NCBI RefSeq assembly: GCF_036116635.1
Contig: NZ_CP107995.1
Location: 4,526,001-4,590,000, forward strand
Reading direction: 5' to 3'
Source: Amycolatopsis sp. NBC_00345
GTDB lineage: Bacteria; Actinomycetota; Actinomycetes; Mycobacteriales; Pseudonocardiaceae
DNA: 64,000 nt
Shown: one piece after another, positions 39,460 through 47,639 of the stretch
Position numbering within the stretch: the stretch's first letter is position 1
Layout of the letters: each line of letters begins with the position of its first letter
Made by a program: the position numbers and the translations under genes
The notes under the pieces: model-generated
Database searches by the model: none
The model's input: only the letters and a program-made list of their open reading frames with translations
What the model was told of the DNA's origin: nothing

Positions 39460-40677
39460 ATGGAGCCCGACGAAGCCCGCCACGAGCGGGTGGACCAGGA
39501 GATCGAACGGCTGGACGAGCGCCTGTGGTCGCTCGCCGGGGAGCTGCACGCCTACCCCGAGCCGGCTGGTGAAGAGCACAACGCGGCGAAACGGCTGACA
39601 GCCGAGCTGGCGGCCGAGGGATTCGACGTCAGACGCGGCGTCGCGGACCTGCCGACGGCTTTCACCGCCCGCTACGGCACCGGACGGCCGTGCGTCGCGC
39701 TGCTGCTGGCGTACGACGCGCTGCCCGGCCTGGGCCACGCGCGCGGGCACAACCTCGTCGCGGCGGCCGGGCTCGGCGCGGCGCTGGCCGCACGCCGGGT
39801 ACTGGCCGGCGACGCCGGGTCGCTGCTGGTCGTCGGCTGCCCGGCCGACGAAACCGCCCCGGTGCGGGCCGGGGTGTTCGACGAGGCCGACGCGGCGCTG
39901 GTGTTTCACCCGGGCGTGCACTCGTGGTCGTGGACGCCGCTGGCCGCGCGGGCCGAGGTGCGGATGACGTTCCACGGCCGCGCCGCCGGCCTGGCCGCCC
40001 CGGAACAAGGGGTCGACGCGCTCGCCGCGCTGGTCCAGGCGTTCACCGCGGTGGCGGCCCTGCGCTCGCGGCTGCCGCCCGGCTCGCGGGCGCAGGGCAT
40101 CGTCACCCGCGGCGGCGAGTCCACCGACGTCGTGCCGGACCTCGCCGAGGGCCGGTTCGGGCTGCACGCCCGCACCACGGCCGAACTCGACCAGCTGGTG
40201 GCCGACGTGACGGCGTGCGCCGAAGGAGCCGCACTGGCCACCGGCGCGAAGGCCGGCGTCGAGCGGCTGGAGGGAAGCTCGCACTTCCGCGACAACCCCG
40301 TGCTGTCCCGCCGGTTCAGCCACCACCTCGCCGCGTGCGGGATCCACACCACCCCGCCGGACCCCGGGGTCTTCGCGGGTGGCTCGGGGGTCGAGGAGGT
40401 GAGCGTCCGGGTGCCGGCGATCCACCCGCTCATCGCGATCCTCGACCCGGGGCACGCCGATCGGACGCCCGAGTTCGCCACCGCCGCGGCGTCCCCGCGC
40501 GGGCGCACCGTCCTGCTCGCGGCGGCCGCGGCACTCGGCCGGACCGCGGTGGACCTGCTCGCCCATCCGGCGCTGGTGTTCCAGGCGTGGTCCCGCTTTA
40601 CCGATCAGGCCGGCACCGACCAGGCACGCGCCGAGCGGGCCGGTTCGCCGGTGCCGCCAGTGCCGCCGGGCGGATGA
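39460..40677 (+). CDS. M20-family amidohydrolase/peptidase-like protein with altered metal motifs
   Basis: This 405-residue protein has the AbgB/hippurate-hydrolase layout: ELHAYPEPAGEEHNAAKRL, YDALPGLGHARGHNLVAAAG, GCPADETAPVRAG, AALVFHPGVHSW and a C-terminal EEVSVRVPAIHPLIAI. In catalytically typical members the second motif is HxCGH and the third PxEE. Here Cys is Arg, and EE is DE. The protein may use a changed metal site or have lost activity. It is divergent from the WXG-like gene. Confidence 0.82.
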   Translation: MEPDEARHERVDQEIERLDERLWSLAGELHAYPEPAGEEHNAAKRLTAELAAEGFDVRRGVADLPTAFTARYGTGRPCVALLLAYDALPGLGHARGHNLVAAAGLGAALAARRVLAGDAGSLLVVGCPADETAPVRAGVFDEADAALVFHPGVHSWSWTPLAARAEVRMTFHGRAAGLAAPEQGVDALAALVQAFTAVAALRSRLPPGSRAQGIVTRGGESTDVVPDLAEGRFGLHARTTAELDQLVADVTACAEGAALATGAKAGVERLEGSSHFRDNPVLSRRFSHHLAACGIHTTPPDPGVFAGGSGVEEVSVRVPAIHPLIAILDPGHADRTPEFATAAASPRGRTVLLAAAAALGRTAVDLLAHPALVFQAWSRFTDQAGTDQARAERAGSPVPPVPPGG

Positions 40678-40923
40678 CGGCGGGATGGGCGGCTGTTATC
40701 CACCGCCGCGGGGAGACGGGCCTGGCGCGGGAAACCCGTTCCTCGCCCGCCGGACGCAGCCGGACAGCCAGGCCCCGGCGCGGCAAACCCGCTCCGACGG
40801 CCGGAACGGACAGTCCCGTTGCCCCATGGCGCCGTATGGCGGGCCGAGCGCCGCGCGAATGGCGGCTTGCCGGTTACGATCGTCGCCCAGTCTGCTGCCA
40901 GTTTCAGGAAGAAGGCCGTCGCC

Positions 40924-41544
40924 ATGTCGCCCGAGCCGCGTCCCGATCCGGTGCGGGTGCTGCTGGTCGAGGACCACGACATGGTCGCCGAGGCGCTCGA
41001 ACTGGCGATGGAACGCGCGCCCGGCATCGAAGTCGTCGGGCGGGCCCGTTCCCGCGGCTCCGCGCTCACCGAGGCCCGGCGTCTGCGGCCCGCAGTGGTG
41101 GTGCTGGACCGGCGGCTGCCCGACGGCGACGCGATCGCGGCCATCGGCGCGCTCGCCGAGCTGGGCGCCCGGGTGCTTGTGCTCACCGGCGACGCGACCC
41201 CGGCGCTGGCCGCGCGCGTCACCGAGGCCGGCGGCGGCGGGCTGCTGCTCAAGTCGGCGCAGCTGGGCGCGCTGGTGGCGGCCGTGCGGCAGATCGCGGC
41301 CGGCGAGCACGTCTTCGACCCGGACCTGCTGCCCGGACGGCCCGGTGCCGCGGCGCTGACCGGGCGCGAGCGGGAGACGCTGCACCTGCTCGCGGAAGGC
41401 GCGAGCACCGAGGAGATCGGCGACCGGCTGGGCGTCACCCGCAACACCACGCGCAACCACGTGCAGCGCGTCCTGGAAAAGCTCGGCGCGCGGTCGAAGC
41501 TCGAAGCCGTCGCGGTGGCCCGGCGCGAGGGGCTGCTCGACTGA
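40924..41544 (+). CDS. NarL/LuxR-family response regulator
   Basis: This 206-residue protein has a receiver domain (LLVEDHDMVAEAL; phospho-acceptor Asp in VVVLDRRLPDGD near residue 60; Lys in LLLKSA) and a C-terminal LuxR helix-turn-helix (ALTGRERETLHLLAEGASTE, EIGDRLGVTRNTTRNHVQRV). ATG 40924 follows AGGAAGAAGG. It precedes the histidine kinase gene by 32 bases and is its presumed partner. Confidence 0.93.
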   Translation: MSPEPRPDPVRVLLVEDHDMVAEALELAMERAPGIEVVGRARSRGSALTEARRLRPAVVVLDRRLPDGDAIAAIGALAELGARVLVLTGDATPALAARVTEAGGGGLLLKSAQLGALVAAVRQIAAGEHVFDPDLLPGRPGAAALTGRERETLHLLAEGASTEEIGDRLGVTRNTTRNHVQRVLEKLGARSKLEAVAVARREGLLD

Positions 41545-41576
41545 CGCGCCGGCCGCCGATGAGGGAGAGTCAGGGA

Positions 41577-42995
41577 ATGGACGAAGCTCCCGCGGACGAC
41601 ATCCGCCTGCTGGTGCAGGGCGTCGTCGACTACGCGATCTTCATGCTCGACCCCGGCGGGCGCATCCTCACCTGGAATGCGGGCGCCGAGCACATCAAGG
41701 GCTACCGCGAGGACGAGATCGTGGGACAGCACTTTTCGGTGTTCTATCCGCCCGAGGACATCGCCGCGCGAAAGCCCGACCTGGAACTGGAAACCGCGCT
41801 CGCCGAAGGACGCCTCGAAGACGAAGGCTGGCGCATCCGCAAAGACGGCACCCGATTCTGGGCCAACGTGGTCATCACCACGCTGTACGACGAGGCCGGA
41901 AACCACCGCGGGTTCGGCAAAGTCACCCGCGACCTCACCGAACGGCGCACCGCCGAACAGGCCCTGCGCGAGAGCGAGGAGCGGTTCCGCCTGCTGGTGC
42001 AGGACGTCGTGGACTACGGCATCTTCATGCTCGACCCCTCGGGGCACGTGATCAGCTGGAACGCGGGCGCCGAGCGGATCAAGGGCTACCGCGCCGAGGA
42101 GATCACCGGGCAGCACTTCTCCGTGTTCTACCCGCCCGAAGACGTCGCCGCCCGCAAACCCGACCTGGAACTGGAAACCGCGCTCGCCGAAGGACGCCTC
42201 GAAGACGAAGGCTGGCGCGTCCGCAAAGACGGCACCCGGTTCTGGGCCAACGTGGTCATCACCACGCTCTACGACCACGCCGGAAACCACCGCGGCTTCG
42301 GCAAAGTCACCCGCGACCTCACCGAGCGGCGCACCGCCGAGCGGGCGTTGCGGGAACGGCGCCGGCTGGTCTGGCACCTGGTGGACGCCCAGGAAACGGA
42401 GCGGCGGCGCATCGCGTGGGACGTGCACGACGATTCGATCCAGGCCATGGTCGCCGTGGGCATGCGGCTGCAGCTGCTGGCCGACCGCCTGCCGGACAAG
42501 CACCGCCGGGCGGTGCGGGCGATGGACGAGTCGGTGCGCACGGCGGTCGGGCGCCTGCGCACGCTGGTCTCCCGGTTGCAACCGCCGGAACTGGACGGGC
42601 AGGGCCTGGCCGGCGCGCTGGCCGGCTTCCTGGACGAGGTCGTCTCCGGCTGGGGCCTGGACCACGTGTTGCGGGACAAGCTGACGGCCGAGCCGTCACC
42701 GGAGGCGGCGGTGACGGCGTACCGGATCTGCCAGGAGGCGCTGACCAATGTGCACAAGCACGCCCATGCGTCCCATGTGGACATATCTCTGTCCACAGCA
42801 GACAACGGACTCCTGGTGCGCGTGACGGACGACGGCACCGGCACCGACGCCGGCGCCACCCCCGGCCACTTCGGCCTGATCGAGATGCGCGAACGCGCGG
42901 AAGCCGCCCACGGCTGGTGGTCGATGACCGGCGCCCCGGGCACGGGCACGGCCATCGCGTTCTGGCTGCCCCGGGTCCCGGACGAACACCGGTGA
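41577..42995 (+). CDS. Sensor histidine kinase with two near-identical PAS domains (NarX/DesK type)
   Basis: This 472-residue cytoplasmic kinase has PAS domain 1 (about 12-139) and PAS domain 2 (about 140-267), which are almost the same sequence: each holds GQHFSVFYPPED, KPDLELETALAEGRLEDEGW and NVVITTLYD. The HisKA_3 dimer region follows (QETERRRIAWDVHDDSIQAM, phospho-accepting His), then a HATPase with the RICQEALTNVHKHAHA motif. There is no membrane helix, so it senses an internal signal such as oxygen, redox state or a ligand. The regulator gene is directly upstream. The duplication is exactly 384 bases (128 codons) in period. Confidence 0.93.
   Translation: MDEAPADDIRLLVQGVVDYAIFMLDPGGRILTWNAGAEHIKGYREDEIVGQHFSVFYPPEDIAARKPDLELETALAEGRLEDEGWRIRKDGTRFWANVVITTLYDEAGNHRGFGKVTRDLTERRTAEQALRESEERFRLLVQDVVDYGIFMLDPSGHVISWNAGAERIKGYRAEEITGQHFSVFYPPEDVAARKPDLELETALAEGRLEDEGWRVRKDGTRFWANVVITTLYDHAGNHRGFGKVTRDLTERRTAERALRERRRLVWHLVDAQETERRRIAWDVHDDSIQAMVAVGMRLQLLADRLPDKHRRAVRAMDESVRTAVGRLRTLVSRLQPPELDGQGLAGALAGFLDEVVSGWGLDHVLRDKLTAEPSPEAAVTAYRICQEALTNVHKHAHASHVDISLSTADNGLLVRVTDDGTGTDAGATPGHFGLIEMRERAEAAHGWWSMTGAPGTGTAIAFWLPRVPDEHR
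41610..42377 (+). repeat. Direct tandem duplication of 384 bp inside the kinase gene
   Basis: Matching landmarks (CTGGTGCAGG at 41610 and 41994; GAGATC at 41715 and 42099) are separated by exactly 384 bases, and long runs of the two copies are identical at DNA level. This indicates a recent or gene-conversion-maintained PAS duplication. Confidence 0.85.
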
Positions 42996-43078
42996 TCCCC
43001 GTGCTCCCGGCAACCCGTGCCCCCGAAACCCATGCCCCGGAATCACAGTACGACCACCTCCACCGGAAGGGGCCGACC

Positions 43079-43594
43079 TTGCAGACCTTCCTCCCGCTCC
43101 CCGGTTTCACCGCCAGCGCCCGGGCGCTGGACCGCCGGCGCCTCGGCACCCAGCGCGTCGAAGCCCTGCAGGTCCTGCGCGCGCTCCTCGGGCCGGATCA
43201 CGGCCCGCGCGACCACCCCGTGGTCGCCATGTGGGCGGGCTACGAAGAAGCACTGACCCGTTACGGCCTGGATGTCTGTGCAGTGTGGACGGACGCGGGC
43301 GGCGCCGACCTCTGCGCGGGCAAACTGCGCGACCGGCTCCGCACCGCGCTGGGGCCGGCCCAGCCGCGGACGCAGGCCGAGCTGGCCGCGGCGGGCGAGC
43401 TGCCACCGTGGCTCGGGTCGGCGAGCTTCCACCTCAGCCACCAGTCGGCGCTGGTGTGGAAGGACCCCCGTTACTACCGCAAGCGGTTCCCGTCGGTGCC
43501 GGACGACCTGCCCTACGTCTGGCCCGCCTCGGACCGCCCGTGGCGGGTGCCGGGGGCATTAGGATCGCGGCCATGGGGACTTCACGGGAACTGA
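43079..43594 (+). CDS. MSMEG_6728-like protein (pyrimidine-dimer glycosylase-related fold)
   Basis: This 171-residue protein opens QTFLPLPGFTASARALDRRR LGTQRVEALQVLRAL and ends HLSHQSALVWKDPRYYRKRF then PYVWP, the signature of actinobacterial MSMEG_6728-like proteins, which are related to pyrimidine-dimer excision enzymes. The TTG start at 43079 is chosen because the domain begins there and GGAAGGGG lies upstream; a GTG overlapping the kinase stop would add a non-conserved 29 residues. The last 22 bases overlap the next gene. Confidence 0.75.
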   Translation: MQTFLPLPGFTASARALDRRRLGTQRVEALQVLRALLGPDHGPRDHPVVAMWAGYEEALTRYGLDVCAVWTDAGGADLCAGKLRDRLRTALGPAQPRTQAELAAAGELPPWLGSASFHLSHQSALVWKDPRYYRKRFPSVPDDLPYVWPASDRPWRVPGALGSRPWGLHGN

Positions 43595-44412
43595 CCTTGG
43601 CCGACGGCCGCGCGCTGCGGGTCCACGACACCGGCCGCGGCGCCGCGCTGACCGTGGTGTGGCACCACGGCACCCCGCAGACCGGGGCGCTGCTGGCGCC
43701 GCTGGTCGAGGCCGCGGACGCGCGGGACATCCGGGTGATCTCCTACGGCCGTCCCGGTTACGGCGGTTCGACCGGGCTGCCGGGCCGCACCGTCGCGTCG
43801 GCCGCCGAAGACGTCCGGCAGCTCGCCGACGCGCTCGGCGTCGGCGAGTTCGCGTCGATGGGCACGTCCGGCGGCGGGCCGCACGCGCTGGCGTGCGCCG
43901 CGCTGCTGCCCGACCGTGTGCGGGGTGTGGTGTGCTACGCGAGCGTGGCGCCGTACACCGAGGAATTCGACTGGTACGCGGGCATGGCCGACAGCGGTGG
44001 CCTCCGCGCGGGCCGCGAAGGGCGCGAGGCGCGCCTGGCCCACGGCGCGACGGCGGAGTTCAACGAGGACTCCTTCCTGCCCGTCGACTGGAAAACGCTG
44101 GAAAGCACGTGGTCCTCGTTGGGCAAGGACGCCGGCGCGGCCAGTGCGAGCGCCGAGGCCCAGGCCGACGACGACGTCGCGTTCGCCTCGCCGTGGGGCT
44201 TCGACCTGACGGCCGTGACCGCCCCGGTGCTGCTCGCCCAGGGCGGCGCGGACCGCGTGATCCCCGCTTCCCACGCCGAATCGCTCCTGCACGGCCTGCC
44301 GAACGCCGAGCTGTGGCTCCGTCCGCGTGACGGCCACATCTCGGTGCTCGAGACCGTCCCGCTCACGCTGGACTGGCTGCTCGCCCTCCGCCGACGCGTC
44401 AGGAGGCCTTGA
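43573..44412 (+). CDS. Alpha/beta hydrolase
   Basis: This 279-residue hydrolase has VVWHHGTPQTGALL (oxyanion region), the nucleophile MGTSGGGPHALACAA near residue 98, an acid in AQGGADRVIPASH and a catalytic His in RDGHISVLE. GTSGGG in place of GHSMGG is typical of a proline-iminopeptidase-like actinobacterial subgroup. The ATG at 43573 is inside the end of the preceding gene; no clear ribosome site is visible. The substrate is unknown. Its 3' end overlaps the convergent Ku gene by 14 bases. Confidence 0.85.
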   Translation: MGTSRELTLADGRALRVHDTGRGAALTVVWHHGTPQTGALLAPLVEAADARDIRVISYGRPGYGGSTGLPGRTVASAAEDVRQLADALGVGEFASMGTSGGGPHALACAALLPDRVRGVVCYASVAPYTEEFDWYAGMADSGGLRAGREGREARLAHGATAEFNEDSFLPVDWKTLESTWSSLGKDAGAASASAEAQADDDVAFASPWGFDLTAVTAPVLLAQGGADRVIPASHAESLLHGLPNAELWLRPRDGHISVLETVPLTLDWLLALRRRVRRP

Positions 44413-45337
44413 GCGCCTTCTCCAGCGCGGCCCGGTTCATCTTCGAGCGGCCCTTGACCTCGCGTTCGCGGGCCAGCTCGTCGAGTTCGGCCTTCGACAG
44501 GTCGCCCAGGTCCGGCTTCTTCGCGCGCTTCGATTTCGCCGCGGGCCGCTTCTTCTTGCCGCTCTTGCCGTTCTGCACGCTGCGCTGGAGGGCCTCGAAC
44601 AGGTCGACCACCTTCGTCGGCTCCGCGGGCTCCTCCGCGGGGGTCACGGTGCGGCCTTCGGACTTCGCGTCGATCAGCTCGTGGACACGGTCGGTGTAGG
44701 TGTCGCGGTAGTCGCCGGGGCGCCATTCGGCGGACATGGCGTCGATCAGGTTCACGGCCATGTCCAGCTCCTTGCCCCGCGCGCCCGCCCGGCCCGGCAG
44801 CTCGGGCAGTTCCTTCGCCGGGTCCCGCAGGTCCGCGGCGAAGTGCAAGGTGTTGAGCAGCATCACGCCTTCGCCGGCCCGCACCAGCGCCAGGTATTCG
44901 CGCCCGCGCAGCACGAACTTCGCGACGCCCGCCTTGTCGGTCTTGGCCATCGCGGTCAACAGCAGCGCGTACGGCTTCTCGAACTCCTCCTTGGCGGGCG
45001 CGAGCCAGTAGGTCTTGTCGAAGAACATCGGGTCGACGTCACCGAGGTCGGCGAACGACTCCACCTCCAGCGCCTTCGACCGCCCGGGCGCGATCTCGTC
45101 CAGCTCCTCGGGCTCGACCAGCACGTACTCGCCGTCGTCCAGCTCGTAGCCCTTGACCACGTCGGCGTAGTCCACCTCGTCGCCGGTGCGCTCGTTCACC
45201 CGGCGGTAGCGGATCCGGTCGCTCGTCCCGCGCTGGAACTGCCGGAAGTGCACCGTGTGGTCCTCGACCGCGCTGTAGAGCCGCACCGGCACCGTCACCA
45301 GGCCGAGCGTCAATGAACCACTCCAGACAGGCCTCAT
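44399..45337 (-). CDS. ku: Ku protein, DNA end-binding factor of bacterial NHEJ
   Basis: This 312-residue protein has the complete bacterial Ku core: MRPVWSGSLTLGLVTVPVRL, HFRQFQRGTSDRIRYRRVNE, VEPEELDEIAPGRSKALEVE, DPMFFDKTYWLAP and LRDPAKELPELPG, followed by a lysine-rich tail (GKSGKKKRPAAKSKRAKKPD) and a SAP/Rho-N-like C-terminal helix pair. It forms a homodimeric ring on double-strand ends and recruits LigD. No ligD gene is in the window. The MSMEG_6728-like gene nearby is also linked to DNA repair by its fold. Confidence 0.96.
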   Translation of the reverse strand: MRPVWSGSLTLGLVTVPVRLYSAVEDHTVHFRQFQRGTSDRIRYRRVNERTGDEVDYADVVKGYELDDGEYVLVEPEELDEIAPGRSKALEVESFADLGDVDPMFFDKTYWLAPAKEEFEKPYALLLTAMAKTDKAGVAKFVLRGREYLALVRAGEGVMLLNTLHFAADLRDPAKELPELPGRAGARGKELDMAVNLIDAMSAEWRPGDYRDTYTDRVHELIDAKSEGRTVTPAEEPAEPTKVVDLFEALQRSVQNGKSGKKKRPAAKSKRAKKPDLGDLSKAELDELAREREVKGRSKMNRAALEKALKAS

Positions 45338-45391
45338 GACCTGGGAGTACCCGATTCCCGCCGCGCCGACACGGGACGGCCGCCCACTCGA

Positions 45392-45811
45392 TCAGGCGAG
45401 CCGCTCGATCAGCTCCTCGTGCCGCCCGGCCCGGCGCAGCTCCCGCGGGTCCGGGCGGCCGGCGGAATGGTCCTCCGCGCGCAGGGCGGCCAGGAACTTC
45501 ACCACGGTGCGCGGGTCGGGCAGCACGTCGTCCCCGTCGACGTAGGCCAGCACGATCGTGTCCTCCCCGCCGGCGGCCTCGACGGCGGCCGACCAGCCGT
45601 GCGCCTCGTGCCAGAGCAGCGCCAGGTCGCGGTCCGGGAAGCGGCCGAGCCGCCAGTCGAGCGCGATGTAGGCGGACACCGGGACGTCGAGGTCGACGGT
45701 GCAGGATTCGAGCCCCACCCCGGCGGCCCTGGCCACGCGCGCGAGGTAGCCGCGGAAAACTCGGTCGAAGTGGCTGTCCACGTCGAGGTCGGCATCCACG
45801 ATGCGGGTCAC
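45392..45811 (-). CDS. DUF6292 family protein
   Basis: This 139-residue protein reads HFDRVFRGYLARVARAAGVG, DLDVPVSAYIALDWRLGRFP, DLALLWHEAHGWSAAVE and DGDDVLPDPRTVVKFLAAL, the conserved blocks of actinobacterial DUF6292 proteins. The function is unknown; such proteins often sit near regulatory genes. GTG at 45811 is the start. It shares orientation with Ku (54-base gap) but no functional link is evident. The following stretch to 45989 shows no gene. Confidence 0.75.
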   Translation of the reverse strand: MTRIVDADLDVDSHFDRVFRGYLARVARAAGVGLESCTVDLDVPVSAYIALDWRLGRFPDRDLALLWHEAHGWSAAVEAAGGEDTIVLAYVDGDDVLPDPRTVVKFLAALRAEDHSAGRPDPRELRRAGRHEELIERLA

Positions 45812-45989
45812 GGGGCACCTGCTCTTTCGCTGGCGGGGAATGCGGCGCTCACCGGCTACCCCGGCCGCGCCCGGAATACACCAGTTCTCCCGCAGGAACC
45901 GCCTGGGGGAGAAGGGATCCGGCCCAGAAGCGGCCGTTCGGCCGTACCCCGTCCCGCCGAGCGGGAAACGCCGGGCCGCCCAGCCCGGG

Positions 45990-46508
45990 TCAGACCAAGA
46001 GCTTGGCCAGCAACGGCTCCCCGTCCGGCCACGGCCCGTACGCGCCGGTCAGGTGGCCGGCCTCGCCGATCGGCACGCACTCCGAGCCCCACAGCCCCGC
46101 GAAGTACCCGGCGCGGGCCGGCGACATCCACCGGTCGTTCGCGCTGGCGGCGAGGATCGACGGGAACGGCAGCCGCCCGCGCGGGATCGGGGCGAAAGCG
46201 GCGAGAGCGGGCTCCGGGTTCTCCTCGACGTCGGCGGGCGTCACCAGCAGCGCGCCCCGCACCGGCCGGGCGGCGCCGGCGGCCACCCAGTGCAGGATGG
46301 TCAGCACCCCCAGGCTGTGCCCCACCAGCACGGGCGGCTCCGCGAGCGCGGCGACGGCCTCGTCCAGCCGCGCCACCCACCCGGCCCGCCGCGGGTGCTC
46401 CCAGTCGTCCTGGAGCACCCGCGAGGAACCCGGCAACCGCTCGGCCCACACCGACTGCCAGTCGCCGGGATCCGGTCCGTACCACCCGTCCACGAACACC
46501 ACGCTCAT
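45990..46508 (-). CDS. RBBP9/YdeN-family serine hydrolase
   Basis: This 172-residue minimal alpha/beta hydrolase has VVFVDGWYGPDPGDWQSVWA at the N-terminus, nucleophile LVGHSLGVLTILHW near residue 64, acid in SANDRWMSP and catalytic His in GEAGHLTGAYG. The sequence DGW-(G)-W-PxxW is diagnostic of the RBBP9/YdeN family. Substrates are unknown. It is divergent from the pirin gene with 66 bases between. Confidence 0.88.
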   Translation of the reverse strand: MSVVFVDGWYGPDPGDWQSVWAERLPGSSRVLQDDWEHPRRAGWVARLDEAVAALAEPPVLVGHSLGVLTILHWVAAGAARPVRGALLVTPADVEENPEPALAAFAPIPRGRLPFPSILAASANDRWMSPARAGYFAGLWGSECVPIGEAGHLTGAYGPWPDGEPLLAKLLV

Positions 46509-46574
46509 GCCGCCAGTATCCCGGCCCGGCTAACGTTGCCGGTGAGACGGCACCGACACCGGAGGTCCACCGCG

Positions 46575-47552
46575 ATGAGCAACACCGAAGCCGCGCCCGA
46601 CGAGCTGAGCTGCGGCGACGGCCCCGCCGCGGGAGCCGGCCGGGTCCAGGTCCTCGGCGCCCGAGAGGTGCCGCTCGGCGGGCCGCGGGCGATGCCGGTG
46701 CGCCGGACCCTGCCGCAGCGAAGCCGTTCCCTCATCGGCGCCTGGTGCTTCGCCGACCACTACGGCCCGGACGACACGAGCGCGTCGGGCGGCATGGCCG
46801 TCGGCTCGCACCCGCACACCGGGCTGCAGACCGTCAGCTGGCTCTTCGCGGGCGAGATCGAGCACCGCGACAGCCTCGGCTCCCACGCGATGGTCCGGCC
46901 CGGCGAGCTGAACCTGATGACCGGCGGGCACGGCATCTGCCACTCGGAGGTCTCCACCCCGGAAACCACGACGCTGCACGGAGTCCAGCTCTGGGTCGCG
47001 CTGCCGGAGGAGCACCGGCACGCCGCCCGCGGCTTCCAGCACCACGTCCCGCCCGTCACCGGCCTCGACGGCGCCACCGCGCGGGTCTTCCTCGGCACGC
47101 TCGCGGGCGAGACCTCGCCGGTGAAGACCTTCACGCCGCTGCTCGGCGCGGAGCTGACCCTCGACCCGGGCGCGCGCCTCACTCTCGACGTGGACCCGGC
47201 GTTCGAGCACGGCGTGCTGGTCGACACCGGGGCGGTCGCCTTCGCCGGCACCCCGCTGGCCCGCGCCGAGCTGGGGTACCTCGACGCCGGCGCCGCCAAG
47301 CTGGAGCTGGTCAACACCGGCGAAGGCGCGGCGCGCGTGTTGCTGCTGGGCGGGCCGCCGTTCGGCGAGGAGATCCTGATGTGGTGGAACTTCGTCGCCC
47401 GCACGCACGAGGAGGTCGTCGCCTTCCGCGAGGCCTGGCAGGCGGGGTCGGACCAGTTCGGCGCGATCCCCGAGGTGCCGGGCGCGCCGCGGATCCCGGC
47501 GCCGGTGCTGCCCGCCGTGCGGATCAGGCCGCGGCGGAACCCGGCGCGGTGA
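46575..47552 (+). CDS. Pirin family protein
   Basis: This 325-residue bicupin has the pirin metal-binding set SHPHTGLQTVSWLFAGEIEH and the GHGICHSEVS stretch, followed by LHGVQLWVALPEEHRHA. The C-terminal cupin ends GPPFGEEILMWWNFVARTHE. Pirins are iron proteins; some are quercetin 2,3-dioxygenases and others regulate metabolism. ATG 46575 follows GGAGG. It is a single gene, convergent with the dehalogenase. GTCCGGTACCGGAC (47623-47636), a perfect 14-bp palindrome, lies in the gap. Confidence 0.93.
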   Translation: MSNTEAAPDELSCGDGPAAGAGRVQVLGAREVPLGGPRAMPVRRTLPQRSRSLIGAWCFADHYGPDDTSASGGMAVGSHPHTGLQTVSWLFAGEIEHRDSLGSHAMVRPGELNLMTGGHGICHSEVSTPETTTLHGVQLWVALPEEHRHAARGFQHHVPPVTGLDGATARVFLGTLAGETSPVKTFTPLLGAELTLDPGARLTLDVDPAFEHGVLVDTGAVAFAGTPLARAELGYLDAGAAKLELVNTGEGAARVLLLGGPPFGEEILMWWNFVARTHEEVVAFREAWQAGSDQFGAIPEVPGAPRIPAPVLPAVRIRPRRNPAR

Positions 47553-47639
47553 AGACCCGGCCTCGGTGCGCCGGTTGCCGAAACCGGCCCGCGCGCCGTC
47601 GACCGGCAGCGGCGCAGAACCTGTCCGGTACCGGACCGC

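Noticed and set aside
47623..47636. GTCCGGTACCGGAC palindrome as a terminator
   Set aside because: It has perfect symmetry but no loop, so it cannot form a normal hairpin; it could be chance in GC-rich convergent DNA.
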